A DNA stretch of 64,000 nt from Trichothermofontia sichuanensis B231 (lineage in GTDB: Bacteria; Cyanobacteriota; Cyanobacteriia; B231). The position numbers were made by a program, and so were the translations under genes. The stretch lies in the NCBI RefSeq assembly GCF_026240635.1, contig NZ_CP110848.1, positions 3,739,741 through 3,803,740 on the forward strand, written 5' to 3'. The notes under the pieces were generated by a model, which made no database searches, was not told where the DNA came from, and was given only the letters and a program-made list of their open reading frames with translations. The first letter of the stretch is position 1; the number at the start of each line of letters is the position of its first letter. Shown piece by piece: positions 35,445 to 43,828 of this stretch.

Positions 35445-35831
35445 ATGACTGCACATGCTTTTGATAGCCACTCCGTAACGTGTCCCGTTTGTCATCGCGT
35501 CCGGGCAGAGCTATCGGGCCAACTGCTGCGTGGCTTGTTTATTTGTCACCAGTGCCAGGAACGGCTGGTAATTAGCCAAAGTGGGCATTTTGTGCGCGAT
35601 CCGTTTCGATCGTCTCAACGGGCAATGGATCAAATGCTGCGCCGCCAGAGTCATCCCCTGATGCGGATGTGGCGGGATGCAGGTTTGAACCGCCACCCGC
35701 TATGGTGGGTGCTGATGAGCGGTGGCTTGCTGCTGCTGATCGCGATGTGCTTCTTTTGGCCTAGCCCCAATGCCGTGCCAGCCCATTTCAATCTGTTTAA
35801 CCCCACTGTACCGTTACTAGGGTCTGACTAG
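35445..35831 (+). CDS. Zinc-ribbon single-helix membrane protein
   Basis: 128-residue protein of unknown function. Residues 12-45 contain CPVC and, 18 residues on, CHQC: a four-cysteine zinc ribbon. A basic, Arg/His-rich middle (55-85) and one strong transmembrane helix (about 88-110, WWVLMSGGLLLLIAMCFFWP) follow. The layout C-x2-C, then FICxxC followed by LVIS and an acidic turn, looks like the anti-sigma protein Gin/CsfB of Bacillus, which has no such helix. That is only a resemblance. ATG 35445 is preferred over an in-frame TTG-type start at 35424. Its stop overlaps the GTG of the HcyBio gene by one base (TAGTG), so the two are translationally coupled. Confidence 0.75.
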   Translation: MTAHAFDSHSVTCPVCHRVRAELSGQLLRGLFICHQCQERLVISQSGHFVRDPFRSSQRAMDQMLRRQSHPLMRMWRDAGLNRHPLWWVLMSGGLLLLIAMCFFWPSPNAVPAHFNLFNPTVPLLGSD

Positions 35832-37042
35832 TGCGCACGCTTGCTGAAATCAACCAGAAAATCCGTCAGCAGCAAGCGGTGGTATGGACCGTCGAGGAAC
35901 TCAAGGCGCGGGTGGCTGACATTGGGGTGACCGCAGCGGCGAAGCAAGTGGATGTCATTACCACAGGCAGCTTTGAACCCGCTGAGTCGTCGGGCGCGAT
36001 CCTCAACCTGGGGCATACGGACCCACCGATCAAGATTCGCCAGTGTTGGTTGGATGGGGTATTGGCCTATTCGGGCTTTGGGGCGGTGGATCTCTATCTC
36101 GGTGCGGGGCAGCCGGCCCAGGACCTAGCCAGCAATGAGGCGATCGACCTCGAAGAGGGCTATACCCCCTCGCCGCGCACCCGTGGGGGTGGCCATGTGA
36201 TTGCGGATCTGATTGCGGGTAAACCGATCCCACTGCGAGCGCTCGGGCAGGTGACGGACTGTTATCCACGGGCGTCGTTTGAAACTACGATTACCCGTGA
36301 AACCATTAACCAGTTCTATCTGTTTAACCCGCGCAATCTCTACCAAAATTTTATTGTGGGCGTTAATGGGGGCGATCGCCCGTTGATGACCTATTTAGGA
36401 CCCCTGCAACCGAACCTGGGAAATGCCGTCTATTCCAATGCGGGGGAATTAGCCCCTCTGTTCAATGATCCCGAACTCCAGTTGATTGGGATTGGCACTC
36501 GGATTTTTCTGGGAGGGGGGATTGGCTATGTGGCTTGGGAGGGGACCCAGCATTTCCCCTTGCAAAAACGGCTCCCGAATGATACGCCGATCGGGCCTGC
36601 GGCTACCCTGGCGGTGATCGGTGATGCGAAGCAAATGGACCCAACCTGGGTACGGGGCTGTTATTTCAAGGGCTATGGTCCCTCGTTGATGTTGGGGATT
36701 GGTGTTCCCTTGCCGGTGGTGAATGAGGGGGTGGTGGCTCGGTGTACGGTGCGGGATTCGGAGTTGGTAGCCCCGATCGTGGATTTTGCGATTCCCCGCC
36801 GGGTGCGGCCTACCTTTGGGCTAGTCAGCTATGCCCAGTTGAAATCGGGCTGGATCACGATCGAGGGTAAACGGGTACGCACAGCCCCGCTGACCAGTAT
36901 TTATTTCTCTCGCAAAATTGCGGAAGTGCTCAAGCAATGGATTGAAGCTGGCACCTTCCTGCTCACGCAACCCGTCGCCCCACTGCCCCGCGATCGCACG
37001 TTTTTACCGCAAGATCAGTGGGGTGCTCAGAGCATTTTATAG
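35831..37042 (+). CDS. HcyBio-family (DUF39) sulfur-incorporation protein
   Basis: 403-residue protein of the homocysteine-biosynthesis family. In methanogens members convert aspartate semialdehyde plus a sulfur donor to homocysteine. The family core is clear: VITTGSF, then SSGAILNLGHTDPPIKIRQC, GGGHVIADLIAGKPI near 120, and TDCYPR near 142-147. Archaeal enzymes, as I recall, have a reactive Cys directly before the SSG triplet; here that position is Glu52. Cys72 and Cys144 remain. No partner ferredoxin/NIL-domain gene is adjacent, so the chemistry may differ. Translation starts at GTG 35831, overlapping the zinc-ribbon gene. The TAG stop (37040-37042) lies within the terminal TATAG of family B copy 5. 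Confidence 0.85.
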   Translation: MRTLAEINQKIRQQQAVVWTVEELKARVADIGVTAAAKQVDVITTGSFEPAESSGAILNLGHTDPPIKIRQCWLDGVLAYSGFGAVDLYLGAGQPAQDLASNEAIDLEEGYTPSPRTRGGGHVIADLIAGKPIPLRALGQVTDCYPRASFETTITRETINQFYLFNPRNLYQNFIVGVNGGDRPLMTYLGPLQPNLGNAVYSNAGELAPLFNDPELQLIGIGTRIFLGGGIGYVAWEGTQHFPLQKRLPNDTPIGPAATLAVIGDAKQMDPTWVRGCYFKGYGPSLMLGIGVPLPVVNEGVVARCTVRDSELVAPIVDFAIPRRVRPTFGLVSYAQLKSGWITIEGKRVRTAPLTSIYFSRKIAEVLKQWIEAGTFLLTQPVAPLPRDRTFLPQDQWGAQSIL

Positions 37043-37144
37043 TCATTGCAATTGAGGTTGAAACAGCCCCCTCACCCTCAGCCCCTCTCCTGCTCTGGGA
37101 GAGGGGAGTGAAAAACTGTATCGTTCTTATTTAGATTGACCATA
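37038..37144 (+). repeat. Family B element, copy 5, overlapping a stop codon
   Basis: 107 bp from TATAGTCATTGC to GATTGACCATA. Its first five bases include the TAG stop of the HcyBio gene. It occupies almost the whole gap between converging HcyBio and GNAT genes and carries a CCCCTCTCC-TGCTCT-GGGAGAGGGG core, whose loop is inverted relative to copy 1. Confidence 0.85.
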
Positions 37145-37169
37145 AAGCTGAAAACCTTAGCCGGAAGGT

Positions 37170-37625
37170 CTAGCTTAACCACTGCGTCATTACATCGCGA
37201 TCGTGGGTGATGTAGCCAGCCTGCCGATAGACGGTTTGTGCCCGTTGATTCTTATGGGCGACGGTCAAATGGAGGGCTTTGATCCCTTCTCGGCGACAGA
37301 TGTCTGCCATCAGCGCCAAGGCTGCTTTGCCAATCCCCTGGCCACGATAGGCTGCCCGTAAATACAATTCATCGATCCAGGCATCCCGCCCGTGGAACTC
37401 CAGGCTAAAACCAAACGTTAAGACCACATAGCCAGCCACTTCCCCAGCCACCTCAATCAGGTGGATTAACCCATAGCGCGGTTCCTGGAGGAGGGTTTGG
37501 AGGGTTTGTTGGGCGAGCGATGGCTCAAATGGCAATTCTTCGATCGCATAAAACTCTTCTAATAACGCCAGCAATAAATCAATATCGGCAGGGCTTGCCA
37601 GGGTAAACGTTGCTACTCTCTCCAT
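37170..37625 (-). CDS. GNAT-family N-acetyltransferase
   Basis: 151-residue acetyl-CoA-dependent acetyltransferase. The fold is clear: a first helix with LLLALLEEFYAIEE, the strand YVVLTFGFSLEFHGRDAWIDELYL, then the acetyl-CoA pyrophosphate loop RGQGIGKAAL (about 96-105) and the closing HKNQRAQTVYRQAGY (near 124-138). Length is typical. The substrate is unknown; the short family with the DAWIDELYL strand often acts on small amines. It lies 37 bp downstream of the response regulator at 37663 on the same strand, so it may be co-transcribed with it. Confidence 0.9.
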   Translation of the reverse strand: MERVATFTLASPADIDLLLALLEEFYAIEELPFEPSLAQQTLQTLLQEPRYGLIHLIEVAGEVAGYVVLTFGFSLEFHGRDAWIDELYLRAAYRGQGIGKAALALMADICRREGIKALHLTVAHKNQRAQTVYRQAGYITHDRDVMTQWLS

Positions 37626-37645
37626 CGCGTGATCGCCAGAGTGAT

Positions 37646-37706
37646 TCCCAGGGGAATGATCTTTAGCAGGGGGGGGAATGATCTTTAGCAGGGGAATGAT
37701 CGCTAG
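37646..37706. repeat. 18-bp tandem repeats at a receiver gene end
   Basis: Three units of about 18-21 bp (GGGGAATGATC with TTTAGCA or GCT) cover the stop region of the receiver gene at 37663 and encode the repeated DHSPAK/DHSPPC of its tail. Confidence 0.75.
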
Positions 37707-38160
37707 AGGTAGCCATTGTCACGGTTCTCAAGTGATCGTTATGACCTCGATGGCCCTCTTGGGGGGGCGTTGGCGGAGGCCGTTTGATCAGGTTGTCCAC
37801 CATTGCCCGCAGTTGCTCGGCAGCAAAGGGTTTGGTGAGATATTCCGTCGCCCCTGCCACCCGACCCTGGATTTTGTCGAAGGGACGATTGCGGGCAGTT
37901 AGCATAATGATGGGCAGACTACGAAATTGCTCGATGCTTCGGATAATGCGGCACACTTCCAGACCATCAACATCGGGCATGGACACATCTAACAAAACCA
38001 AATCAACTTGCTCATAGTAAATGCGGGCCAGGGCTTCGATGCCATTCTCGACGGTAATAATGTGGTAATCCGGCTCCAGCGCCCGTCTGACCAAGGTGTG
38101 ACTGAGGGGGCGATCGTCTACTGAGAGAATAACTGGAACCGTATAAGAGCTAACAGGCAT
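37663..38160 (-). CDS. Single-domain response regulator, PilG-like
   Basis: 165-residue CheY-like receiver. The acidic pocket is in VDDRP, phospho-acceptor Asp58 in LVLLDVSMPDVDG, and the conserved Lys110 in GATEYLTKPF. The segment DKIQGRVAGATEYLTKPFAAE resembles PilG-type regulators of the type IV pilus chemotaxis-like systems of cyanobacteria. After residue 125 a His/Pro-rich tail (PPTPPQEGHRGHNDH, then DHSPAKDHSPPC) is encoded partly by tandem GGGGAATGATCTTTAGCA units, a repeat-driven extension. GGGAGG stands just before the ATG. It is a clear paralogue of the next gene upstream (38489-38890), including its upstream region. Confidence 0.92.
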   Translation of the reverse strand: MPVSSYTVPVILSVDDRPLSHTLVRRALEPDYHIITVENGIEALARIYYEQVDLVLLDVSMPDVDGLEVCRIIRSIEQFRSLPIIMLTARNRPFDKIQGRVAGATEYLTKPFAAEQLRAMVDNLIKRPPPTPPQEGHRGHNDHLRTVTMATSSDHSPAKDHSPPC

Positions 38161-38488
38161 GAATACCTCCCACTGTTGGCAGGGTTCTTCTTGGAATACT
38201 GTTTTGATGCTCTATTTTCAGCGTGCCCCGTTTGGTCGGCTTGTGTTGATGCCTTCATAGAGCTTCACAACTGGATTGGACTGTGTGCTGAATTATGAAC
38301 GCCCCAGTCAGCTTGTGGATTAAGTAGGTGGCTGGAGTAGATGCTTGCAGGCAACTTCAATGAGTAATCTGGGATTAATGGGATTAATAATCATAGGTTC
38401 GGACAGTTCAACTGCCGCAACCCGTCAGATGACGCTAGCTATCAGCGCAGGATTTGGATTTTTGGAGGGTCCCCCTCCGTTATTTGGC
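38161..38488. promoter_or_regulatory. Upstream region of receiver gene 1
   Basis: 328 bp between the tandem receiver genes. The part near 38225-38270 (TTGTGTTGATGCCTTCATAG and on to AGCTTCA) matches the equivalent place before the second receiver gene (near 38980-39010), so the duplication included promoter DNA. Nothing else is recognised. Confidence 0.5.
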
Positions 38489-38890
38489 TCAGGCAGATGT
38501 CTCTGAAGGTAACTTGACCAGTTTCGCCACCACTTCACGCAGATGCTCGGCTTCAAAGGGTTTCGTGAGGTATTCTGTTGCCCCTGCGACTCGGCCCTGG
38601 ATCTTGTCAAAGGGGCGATCGCGGGAGGTCAACATAACAATGGGCAAGGTATGGAATTGTTCGAGCGTGCGAATTGTTCGGCACACCTCTAGGCCATCCA
38701 CACCGGGCATGGACACGTCTAACAAAACTAGATCGACGGTCTCATGATAAATTTTTGCCAGGGCCTCGACGCCATTGTCTGCCGTGATGACTCGGTAGTC
38801 AGGCTCTAGTGCCCGCCTGACCAGGGTGTGAATCACAGGACTATCATCGACTGCTAGTACGATCGGGACGCTATGGGAGCTAACAGGCAT
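38489..38890 (-). CDS. Single-domain response regulator, PilG-like paralogue
   Basis: 133-residue CheY-like receiver, nearly collinear with the product of 37663-38160: both start MPVSS, share Asp58 in LVLLDVSMP, and share DKIQGRVAGATEYLTKPF with Lys110. It lacks the long repeat-encoded tail. ATG 38890 with GGGAGGT five bases upstream is preferred to the in-frame start at 38896. As a receiver without output domain it probably acts by binding partner proteins, for example in pilus-based motility, which is inferred from PilG likeness. No kinase, CheW or methyl-accepting protein gene is in the window. Confidence 0.92.
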   Translation of the reverse strand: MPVSSHSVPIVLAVDDSPVIHTLVRRALEPDYRVITADNGVEALAKIYHETVDLVLLDVSMPGVDGLEVCRTIRTLEQFHTLPIVMLTSRDRPFDKIQGRVAGATEYLTKPFEAEHLREVVAKLVKLPSETSA

Positions 38891-39219
38891 GGACACCTCC
38901 CGGCATTTCTCCTATGGAGGCGCTACGCGAATGCAGCGTTCTCCTTCTACACTGTATTCTTAGGATTCCCTGTTCCGTCCGTTTGTGTTGATTAATTCAT
39001 AGAGCTTAACGACATTCAGTGTGAGGCAGCGTAATGTTAGCTTTCCTAAAGATGTGACTAGAGGAGAGGGCATCTAGTTAATTCAGTTTGAGGCAATGAT
39101 TGGGGTTGTGCGGGCGAGGGGACGACGGTGTTTGGTAGCGGTGTTGGTAGCGGTGTTAATCGGTCGGATCAAGCGCCAAACCTTAACGGTGTACTGAGTC
39201 AATTAGGTAGAGGCTGGAC
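38891..39219. other. Spacer upstream of receiver gene 2
   Basis: 329 bp between receiver gene 2 and the end of moeA. It includes the promoter-like segment shared with the other receiver gene (near 38980-39010) and a family A end fragment (39161-39216). No coding frame is supported. Confidence 0.45.
39161..39216 (+). repeat. Family A element, right-end fragment
   Basis: CGGTCGGATC through GTGTACTGAGTCAATTAGGT to AGAGGCTG matches the last 55 bp of the full copy at 61917-62136. It ends three bases before the moeA stop codon. Confidence 0.75.
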
Positions 39220-40464
39220 TCAGGCATTAATCAGCATGACCCGGACGGGTTCACCGGCTGCGATCGGGGTTCCTACGGGGACGATGGCCAGAGCATTGGC
39301 TTGGGCTAGACTAATCAAGTTGCCAGAGTTGTGGCCTCCAGCCACTAAGGCAAAACGATACCCCTGCGTATCGGGTGTTAAGCCTCCCCACAGATAACTT
39401 TCCCGTCGCTGATCACTGGGTAAGTCCTGATGTGCGGTTGCCCAAACCCAAGTGGGTTCCCAGGTGTTGGCTAATCCCGCTAATTTCTTGAGGGCCGGTT
39501 GTACAAAGCGCCAGTAGGTCACCAGTGCCGATACAGGATTGCCGGGTAAACCAAAATAGAGGGTAGATCGCGCTGAAGCTGGGGTGGGGAAGGTGGCGAC
39601 GGTCAGGGGTTTTCCTGGTTTGATGGCAACGGCGTTAATGGCGATCGTGCCCCCTAACTCAGTCAAAATCTGGGCCACGTAATCATAATCCCCGACGGAA
39701 ACGCCACCAGAGGACAGCACGACATCGGCCTGGGAGATTGCCTGAGCGATCGCGGCTCGAAGGGTGTCGGGGCGATCGGGCACGCTGCCCAGGGGAAGGG
39801 GATTGGCCCCCGTCTGTTGCACTAGGGTCGCTAGGGCATATTGATTAGAATCTACCAGTTGACCGGGTTGGAGGGGACGATCGGGGGCTACCAGCTCATC
39901 CCCCGTTGAGAGAATTGCCACCCGTGGTCGCCGGTAGACCGTGACTTGGGGGCATTGGGCGGCGGCTAAGACGGCGATCGCCGCGGCTTGGAGCTGCATA
40001 CCGGCGGGCAATAATGGTGCTCCGGCCCGATGAAAACTGCCCTGGTGGCGCACAAAGGCTTGGGGGTAGGGAGCTTGCTGGATGGTGACGGTATCCCCTT
40101 GGCGTTGGGTGTGTTCCTGGATGACGATCGTATCGGCACCAGGCGGGAGCATAGCACCGGTAAAAATGCGAGCTGCTTGTCCGGCCTGCAGGGGAGTTTG
40201 GGGGTGGGAGCCTGCCGGGATTTCCATCACAACCGTCAGTTGCACAGGGCGATCGGGGGTAGCCGTTTGCACATCGGCATACCGCACGGCATACCCATCC
40301 ATTGCCGAGTTATCCCAGTGGGGAAAATCCAGGGGGCTGATCACGGGGGCGGCAAGAATCCGCCCGGCTGCCGCCAGGAGCGGTACGGTTTCACGATCGT
40401 ACTGAGGGTCTAGGGGTTGTGTGAGGTCAAGGATAGTGGTGTAGGCGCAATCAACGGGGAGCAT
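39220..40464 (-). CDS. moeA: Molybdopterin molybdenumtransferase
   Basis: MoeA (414 residues from this start) inserts molybdate into adenylylated molybdopterin, the last step of molybdenum cofactor synthesis, needed for instance by nitrate reductase. The N-terminal MoeA part has AAPVISPLDFPHWDNSAMDG (the NSAMDGYA motif). The MoCF-binding domain has VAILSTGDELVAP near 187, LVDSNQYALATLVQQ and SSGGVSVGDYDYV near 255. The C-terminal domain IV begins near 335. GLPGNPVSALVTYWRFV is present. ATG 40464 is preferred; an in-frame TTG at 40482 is possible. Neither has a good ribosome-binding site. sbcC lies 88 bp upstream on the same strand, with no functional link known. Confidence 0.95.
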   Translation of the reverse strand: MLPVDCAYTTILDLTQPLDPQYDRETVPLLAAAGRILAAPVISPLDFPHWDNSAMDGYAVRYADVQTATPDRPVQLTVVMEIPAGSHPQTPLQAGQAARIFTGAMLPPGADTIVIQEHTQRQGDTVTIQQAPYPQAFVRHQGSFHRAGAPLLPAGMQLQAAAIAVLAAAQCPQVTVYRRPRVAILSTGDELVAPDRPLQPGQLVDSNQYALATLVQQTGANPLPLGSVPDRPDTLRAAIAQAISQADVVLSSGGVSVGDYDYVAQILTELGGTIAINAVAIKPGKPLTVATFPTPASARSTLYFGLPGNPVSALVTYWRFVQPALKKLAGLANTWEPTWVWATAHQDLPSDQRRESYLWGGLTPDTQGYRFALVAGGHNSGNLISLAQANALAIVPVGTPIAAGEPVRVMLINA

Positions 40465-40552
40465 GGGTAGATCGGGTGACAACAGTAATGCGACTGGTTG
40501 CCATTTTCAATCCTGGCATCGGACAACACCAGGGGTGGGACTGTCGGCAATG

Positions 40553-43500
40553 TTATAGCAAACATAACTTCGATCCTTCTGCCGTTTTTTGCACTTCAAT
40601 GCGTGATTGAAATGCTTCCTTAAAGCGGGGCATGTGGGTAATGGTGAGGATACAGGCGAAATCTGCTGCGATCGCATTAATCGCTGCAATCAAGCGATCG
40701 CAACCTTCGTCATCCTGGGTGCCAAAGCCCTCATCAACAATCAACATTTGTAAATTCATCCCCGATCGCTGGGCCAGCAGCCGAGCCAGGGCTAACCGAA
40801 TGGCAAAATTAATCCGAAACGCCTCCCCACCGGAATAGGTTTCATAGGGACGCGTTCCCTTGGTATCAGCAATAAGAATATCGAGAGTGTCAATTAACTT
40901 GGAGACAGAATTCCCACTACCATTTCGTTTTTTGGCCCGCTGGGTAATGAACTGAACGTGCAATTGGTTAGCACTCAACCGCGCCAGAATATGATTAGCT
41001 TCCGCCTCCAGTTGGGGCAGGAGATTTTCAATCATCAGGGCTTGGATACCATTTTTGCCAAAGGCTTGGGCCAGTTCCTCATAAATGCGCTGTTGCTGCC
41101 GTGCGGTTTGGATTTTTTGTTCTAGATTTACCTGCTGTTCCTGAAGGATCGTGAGTTGTTGTTGCTGTTGTTGTAACCGCCCCAATTGCACAATGCAGTG
41201 ATCTAATTGGCTGCGTCGCTGTTGGCTTTGGTATTCTAATTCTTGAATTTGGGCCGTTGGATCAGGCGTTTCTTCCAGATAAGCGGTCAGTGCCGCTAGC
41301 TGCTGGTTGCACTCAGCTACCGCCAGGGTCTTGCGGGCTAATTGTTCGGCCAATTCTGATAGGCGTCGTTGCTGGTGGGGATATTGCTGCTTGGCCTGTT
41401 GCAGTTCGCGATAGTGGAGTTGCCAAGCCTGGGCCTGTCGCAATTGGGCACGGATTTGATTATGTTCTGTGCGATCGTACTGAAGTTCCAAAATCTGGCG
41501 ATTCAGATCCAAAATACTGGCCTGTAGTGATGACGCATATAAATCTTGAATCTGGCGATTCAGGTTAGCGATCTGGGCCTCTAAAACAGGTTTACGGGCT
41601 GCAATTTGGCTGTGCCGTCGTTGGGCTTGCTGGAGTTCTGCCTGCTTAATTTCCGCCCAGCGCCACCGTTCCACTTCCCCGCGTGCGAGGGCATGGTTGC
41701 GATCGTCATAATTCATTGCCTGCAAGGTTTGCTCCAGCGCGGCCAATTCCGCCTGTCGATCGAGGGCATAGTGGCGGTGTTCGAGCATTTGGGTCAGTTG
41801 GGTAATTTCTGCCGCTAGTTGCTGCGATCGGGTTTGTAAATCCGCCGTCGCCGTTAATTGTTCACTCAATTGTCCCTTCCGTTCGAGGGTATTGCCATAC
41901 TGGCTCAATTCGCGATCGACCTCGCGGTATTCCTGCCGTAGGACCTGAATTTCCCGCTCTGAAACCACTAGTTGTTCCCGAATCACCCAGATTTGTTCCT
42001 GGAGTTCCTGTTGCTGTTGCCGATAGGTTGTCATCACCTGCTGCCAGTGGGGTTCATCCAGCGGTTGATGACAAAGAGGACAGGGGGGATAAGTATGCGT
42101 CGGGGCGAGTTGTCCTGATCGGTTCGGATGCCCACCGTCAACCTCCGTAAACCCGCCCACTCCAGTGTCGGCATCGACGTCGGCCCGGACAATTCCCTGG
42201 CTGAGAAGGTGGAGTTTTTGTTCAATTTCAGCCAGTTGACGTTCATAGTCGCGCTGGTGAGCCTGGAGACGATCGACAAAGCTACGGCGTTCCAAACCTT
42301 TTTCCCGTACCCGTTGCAGGTAAATTTGACGACGCTCTAGATATTCAATGCGATCACTCACTTCTAAAAGCGCTTGCTGAAGTTGGGGTTCCTGTTGTTG
42401 TTGGGCTTGAATGGCTTGCTGCGATCGCTGGAGTTCTTCGAGACGGGCCACTAAGCGAGCACGTTCCTGTTCAATCTCATTCTGGAGGGCCTGCTGCCGC
42501 TGGATTAGGGGTGTAACCTGGAGTTGGAGTTGATCTAACTCACGAAGTCGGGCACGGGCTTGATTGAGTTGATTCAGACCCGCTTCAATATCAGTCGATT
42601 TACTAAGAACCTGCTGCAGATCCTGTTCCTGTTGGACTAACCCCTGTTGTTGGGCATCGGCCTGTTGCAGTTGCAATTTCAACGCATGAATTTGCTGATC
42701 GAATTGTTGTTGCAACTGTTGACGTTTTTCCTGAAGGATCTGTTGGGTTTGGAGTTTGCCAGATTGGATTTCCTCCTGCTGTTGTAGCGATCGCCAGTGG
42801 GCGTATCCTGCCTCAATTTCGGCTTCCCGATGGAGTAAACTTTCCAAGTTGGCCAGTTCCTGGACAAGGGCAGCATGTTCCTGGCGCAGGCGTTGGCAAT
42901 CCTGCTGGAACATGCGCTGCTGTTGCTGTTGCCACAATCGCTGTTGTTGCCAGGTTTGACGTTGGTGTTGTTCAGCCTGGAGTGTTTGGAGTTTGACGCG
43001 ATCGCGCTCTTGGACCTCTTGGAGATAGGCGATCTGAGCCTCTAAGTCAGCCTGGGCTGCCGCGATCGTCGTTAGGGATTCCAACTGAGCAGTCGTTCGC
43101 ACCAAGGTTTGGCTCAAAACCTCCACCTCAGCTTTAAATTGGCGAGCTTTTTCCTTGGCCTGCTCCGCCAGGATATCGTACTGATCAAGTTTGAGCAAAT
43201 CAGCCAGAATTTGTTTGCGTTCACTGGGACGTTTGAGCATAAACTCGTCAGCCCGCCCCTGACGTAAATAGGCAGAATTGATAAAGGTTTCATAGTCCAG
43301 TTTCAAATGCTGCAAAATTACCTGTTGGGTAGCCCGCACCGATTTTTCCGTCAGGGGCCGAAAGCGCAGATGCGTCAAGAAATCCGGCTGATGGCGATCG
43401 TGCAAAATTTCCGATAATCCCTCTAGATCACTCTCAGTGGCAACCTGAAATTCCAAGGCCGTCCCCTGCCGACGGCGACGCGTGCGAATGACTCGATATA

Positions 43501-43738
43501 TCTGTTGCCGGCACTGGAAAATAAAATCCACCTGAGCTTCATCCGTACCCAGGTGAATCACATCCTCCTCCGACACCGCCCGACTATTGCCCCATAAACA
43601 CCAGCCGATTGCCTCCAATAACGAAGATTTTCCCGCCCCATTTGGGCCACAAATACAGGCCGTTTGTAACCCTCGAAAATCTAGGGTTGCCTCACGATAA
43701 CTGAGGAAATTTTGTAGCGTCAATTGCAACGGAATCAT
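40553..43738 (-). CDS. sbcC: SbcC/Rad50-type nuclease-complex ATPase
   Basis: 1061-residue SMC-like ATPase, partner of SbcD/Mre11 nuclease in trimming DNA ends and hairpins. Walker A is CGPNGAGKSSLLEAIGWCLW near residues 29-48. Two long Gln/Glu-rich coiled coils flank a zinc hook, CPLC, at about 551-554. The C-terminal head has the signature YSGGEAFRINFAIRLALARL and Walker B LIVDEGFGTQD. All functional parts are intact and the length is standard. ATG 43738 (MIPLQLTLQNFLSYREA) fits the family start. The in-frame alternative ten codons upstream does not. No sbcD is present in the window. A nuclease partner with affinity for hairpins is notable given the many inverted repeats here. Confidence 0.94.
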   Translation of the reverse strand: MIPLQLTLQNFLSYREATLDFRGLQTACICGPNGAGKSSLLEAIGWCLWGNSRAVSEEDVIHLGTDEAQVDFIFQCRQQIYRVIRTRRRRQGTALEFQVATESDLEGLSEILHDRHQPDFLTHLRFRPLTEKSVRATQQVILQHLKLDYETFINSAYLRQGRADEFMLKRPSERKQILADLLKLDQYDILAEQAKEKARQFKAEVEVLSQTLVRTTAQLESLTTIAAAQADLEAQIAYLQEVQERDRVKLQTLQAEQHQRQTWQQQRLWQQQQQRMFQQDCQRLRQEHAALVQELANLESLLHREAEIEAGYAHWRSLQQQEEIQSGKLQTQQILQEKRQQLQQQFDQQIHALKLQLQQADAQQQGLVQQEQDLQQVLSKSTDIEAGLNQLNQARARLRELDQLQLQVTPLIQRQQALQNEIEQERARLVARLEELQRSQQAIQAQQQQEPQLQQALLEVSDRIEYLERRQIYLQRVREKGLERRSFVDRLQAHQRDYERQLAEIEQKLHLLSQGIVRADVDADTGVGGFTEVDGGHPNRSGQLAPTHTYPPCPLCHQPLDEPHWQQVMTTYRQQQQELQEQIWVIREQLVVSEREIQVLRQEYREVDRELSQYGNTLERKGQLSEQLTATADLQTRSQQLAAEITQLTQMLEHRHYALDRQAELAALEQTLQAMNYDDRNHALARGEVERWRWAEIKQAELQQAQRRHSQIAARKPVLEAQIANLNRQIQDLYASSLQASILDLNRQILELQYDRTEHNQIRAQLRQAQAWQLHYRELQQAKQQYPHQQRRLSELAEQLARKTLAVAECNQQLAALTAYLEETPDPTAQIQELEYQSQQRRSQLDHCIVQLGRLQQQQQQLTILQEQQVNLEQKIQTARQQQRIYEELAQAFGKNGIQALMIENLLPQLEAEANHILARLSANQLHVQFITQRAKKRNGSGNSVSKLIDTLDILIADTKGTRPYETYSGGEAFRINFAIRLALARLLAQRSGMNLQMLIVDEGFGTQDDEGCDRLIAAINAIAADFACILTITHMPRFKEAFQSRIEVQKTAEGSKLCLL

Positions 43739-43828
43739 GGCCAGCGATCGCTCCTTTGGCCTACCCATACCTCATTACGGTCGGGATTAAACCTAAGCCT
43801 GCTGCATAGATACTCGATCGGCTACCCA

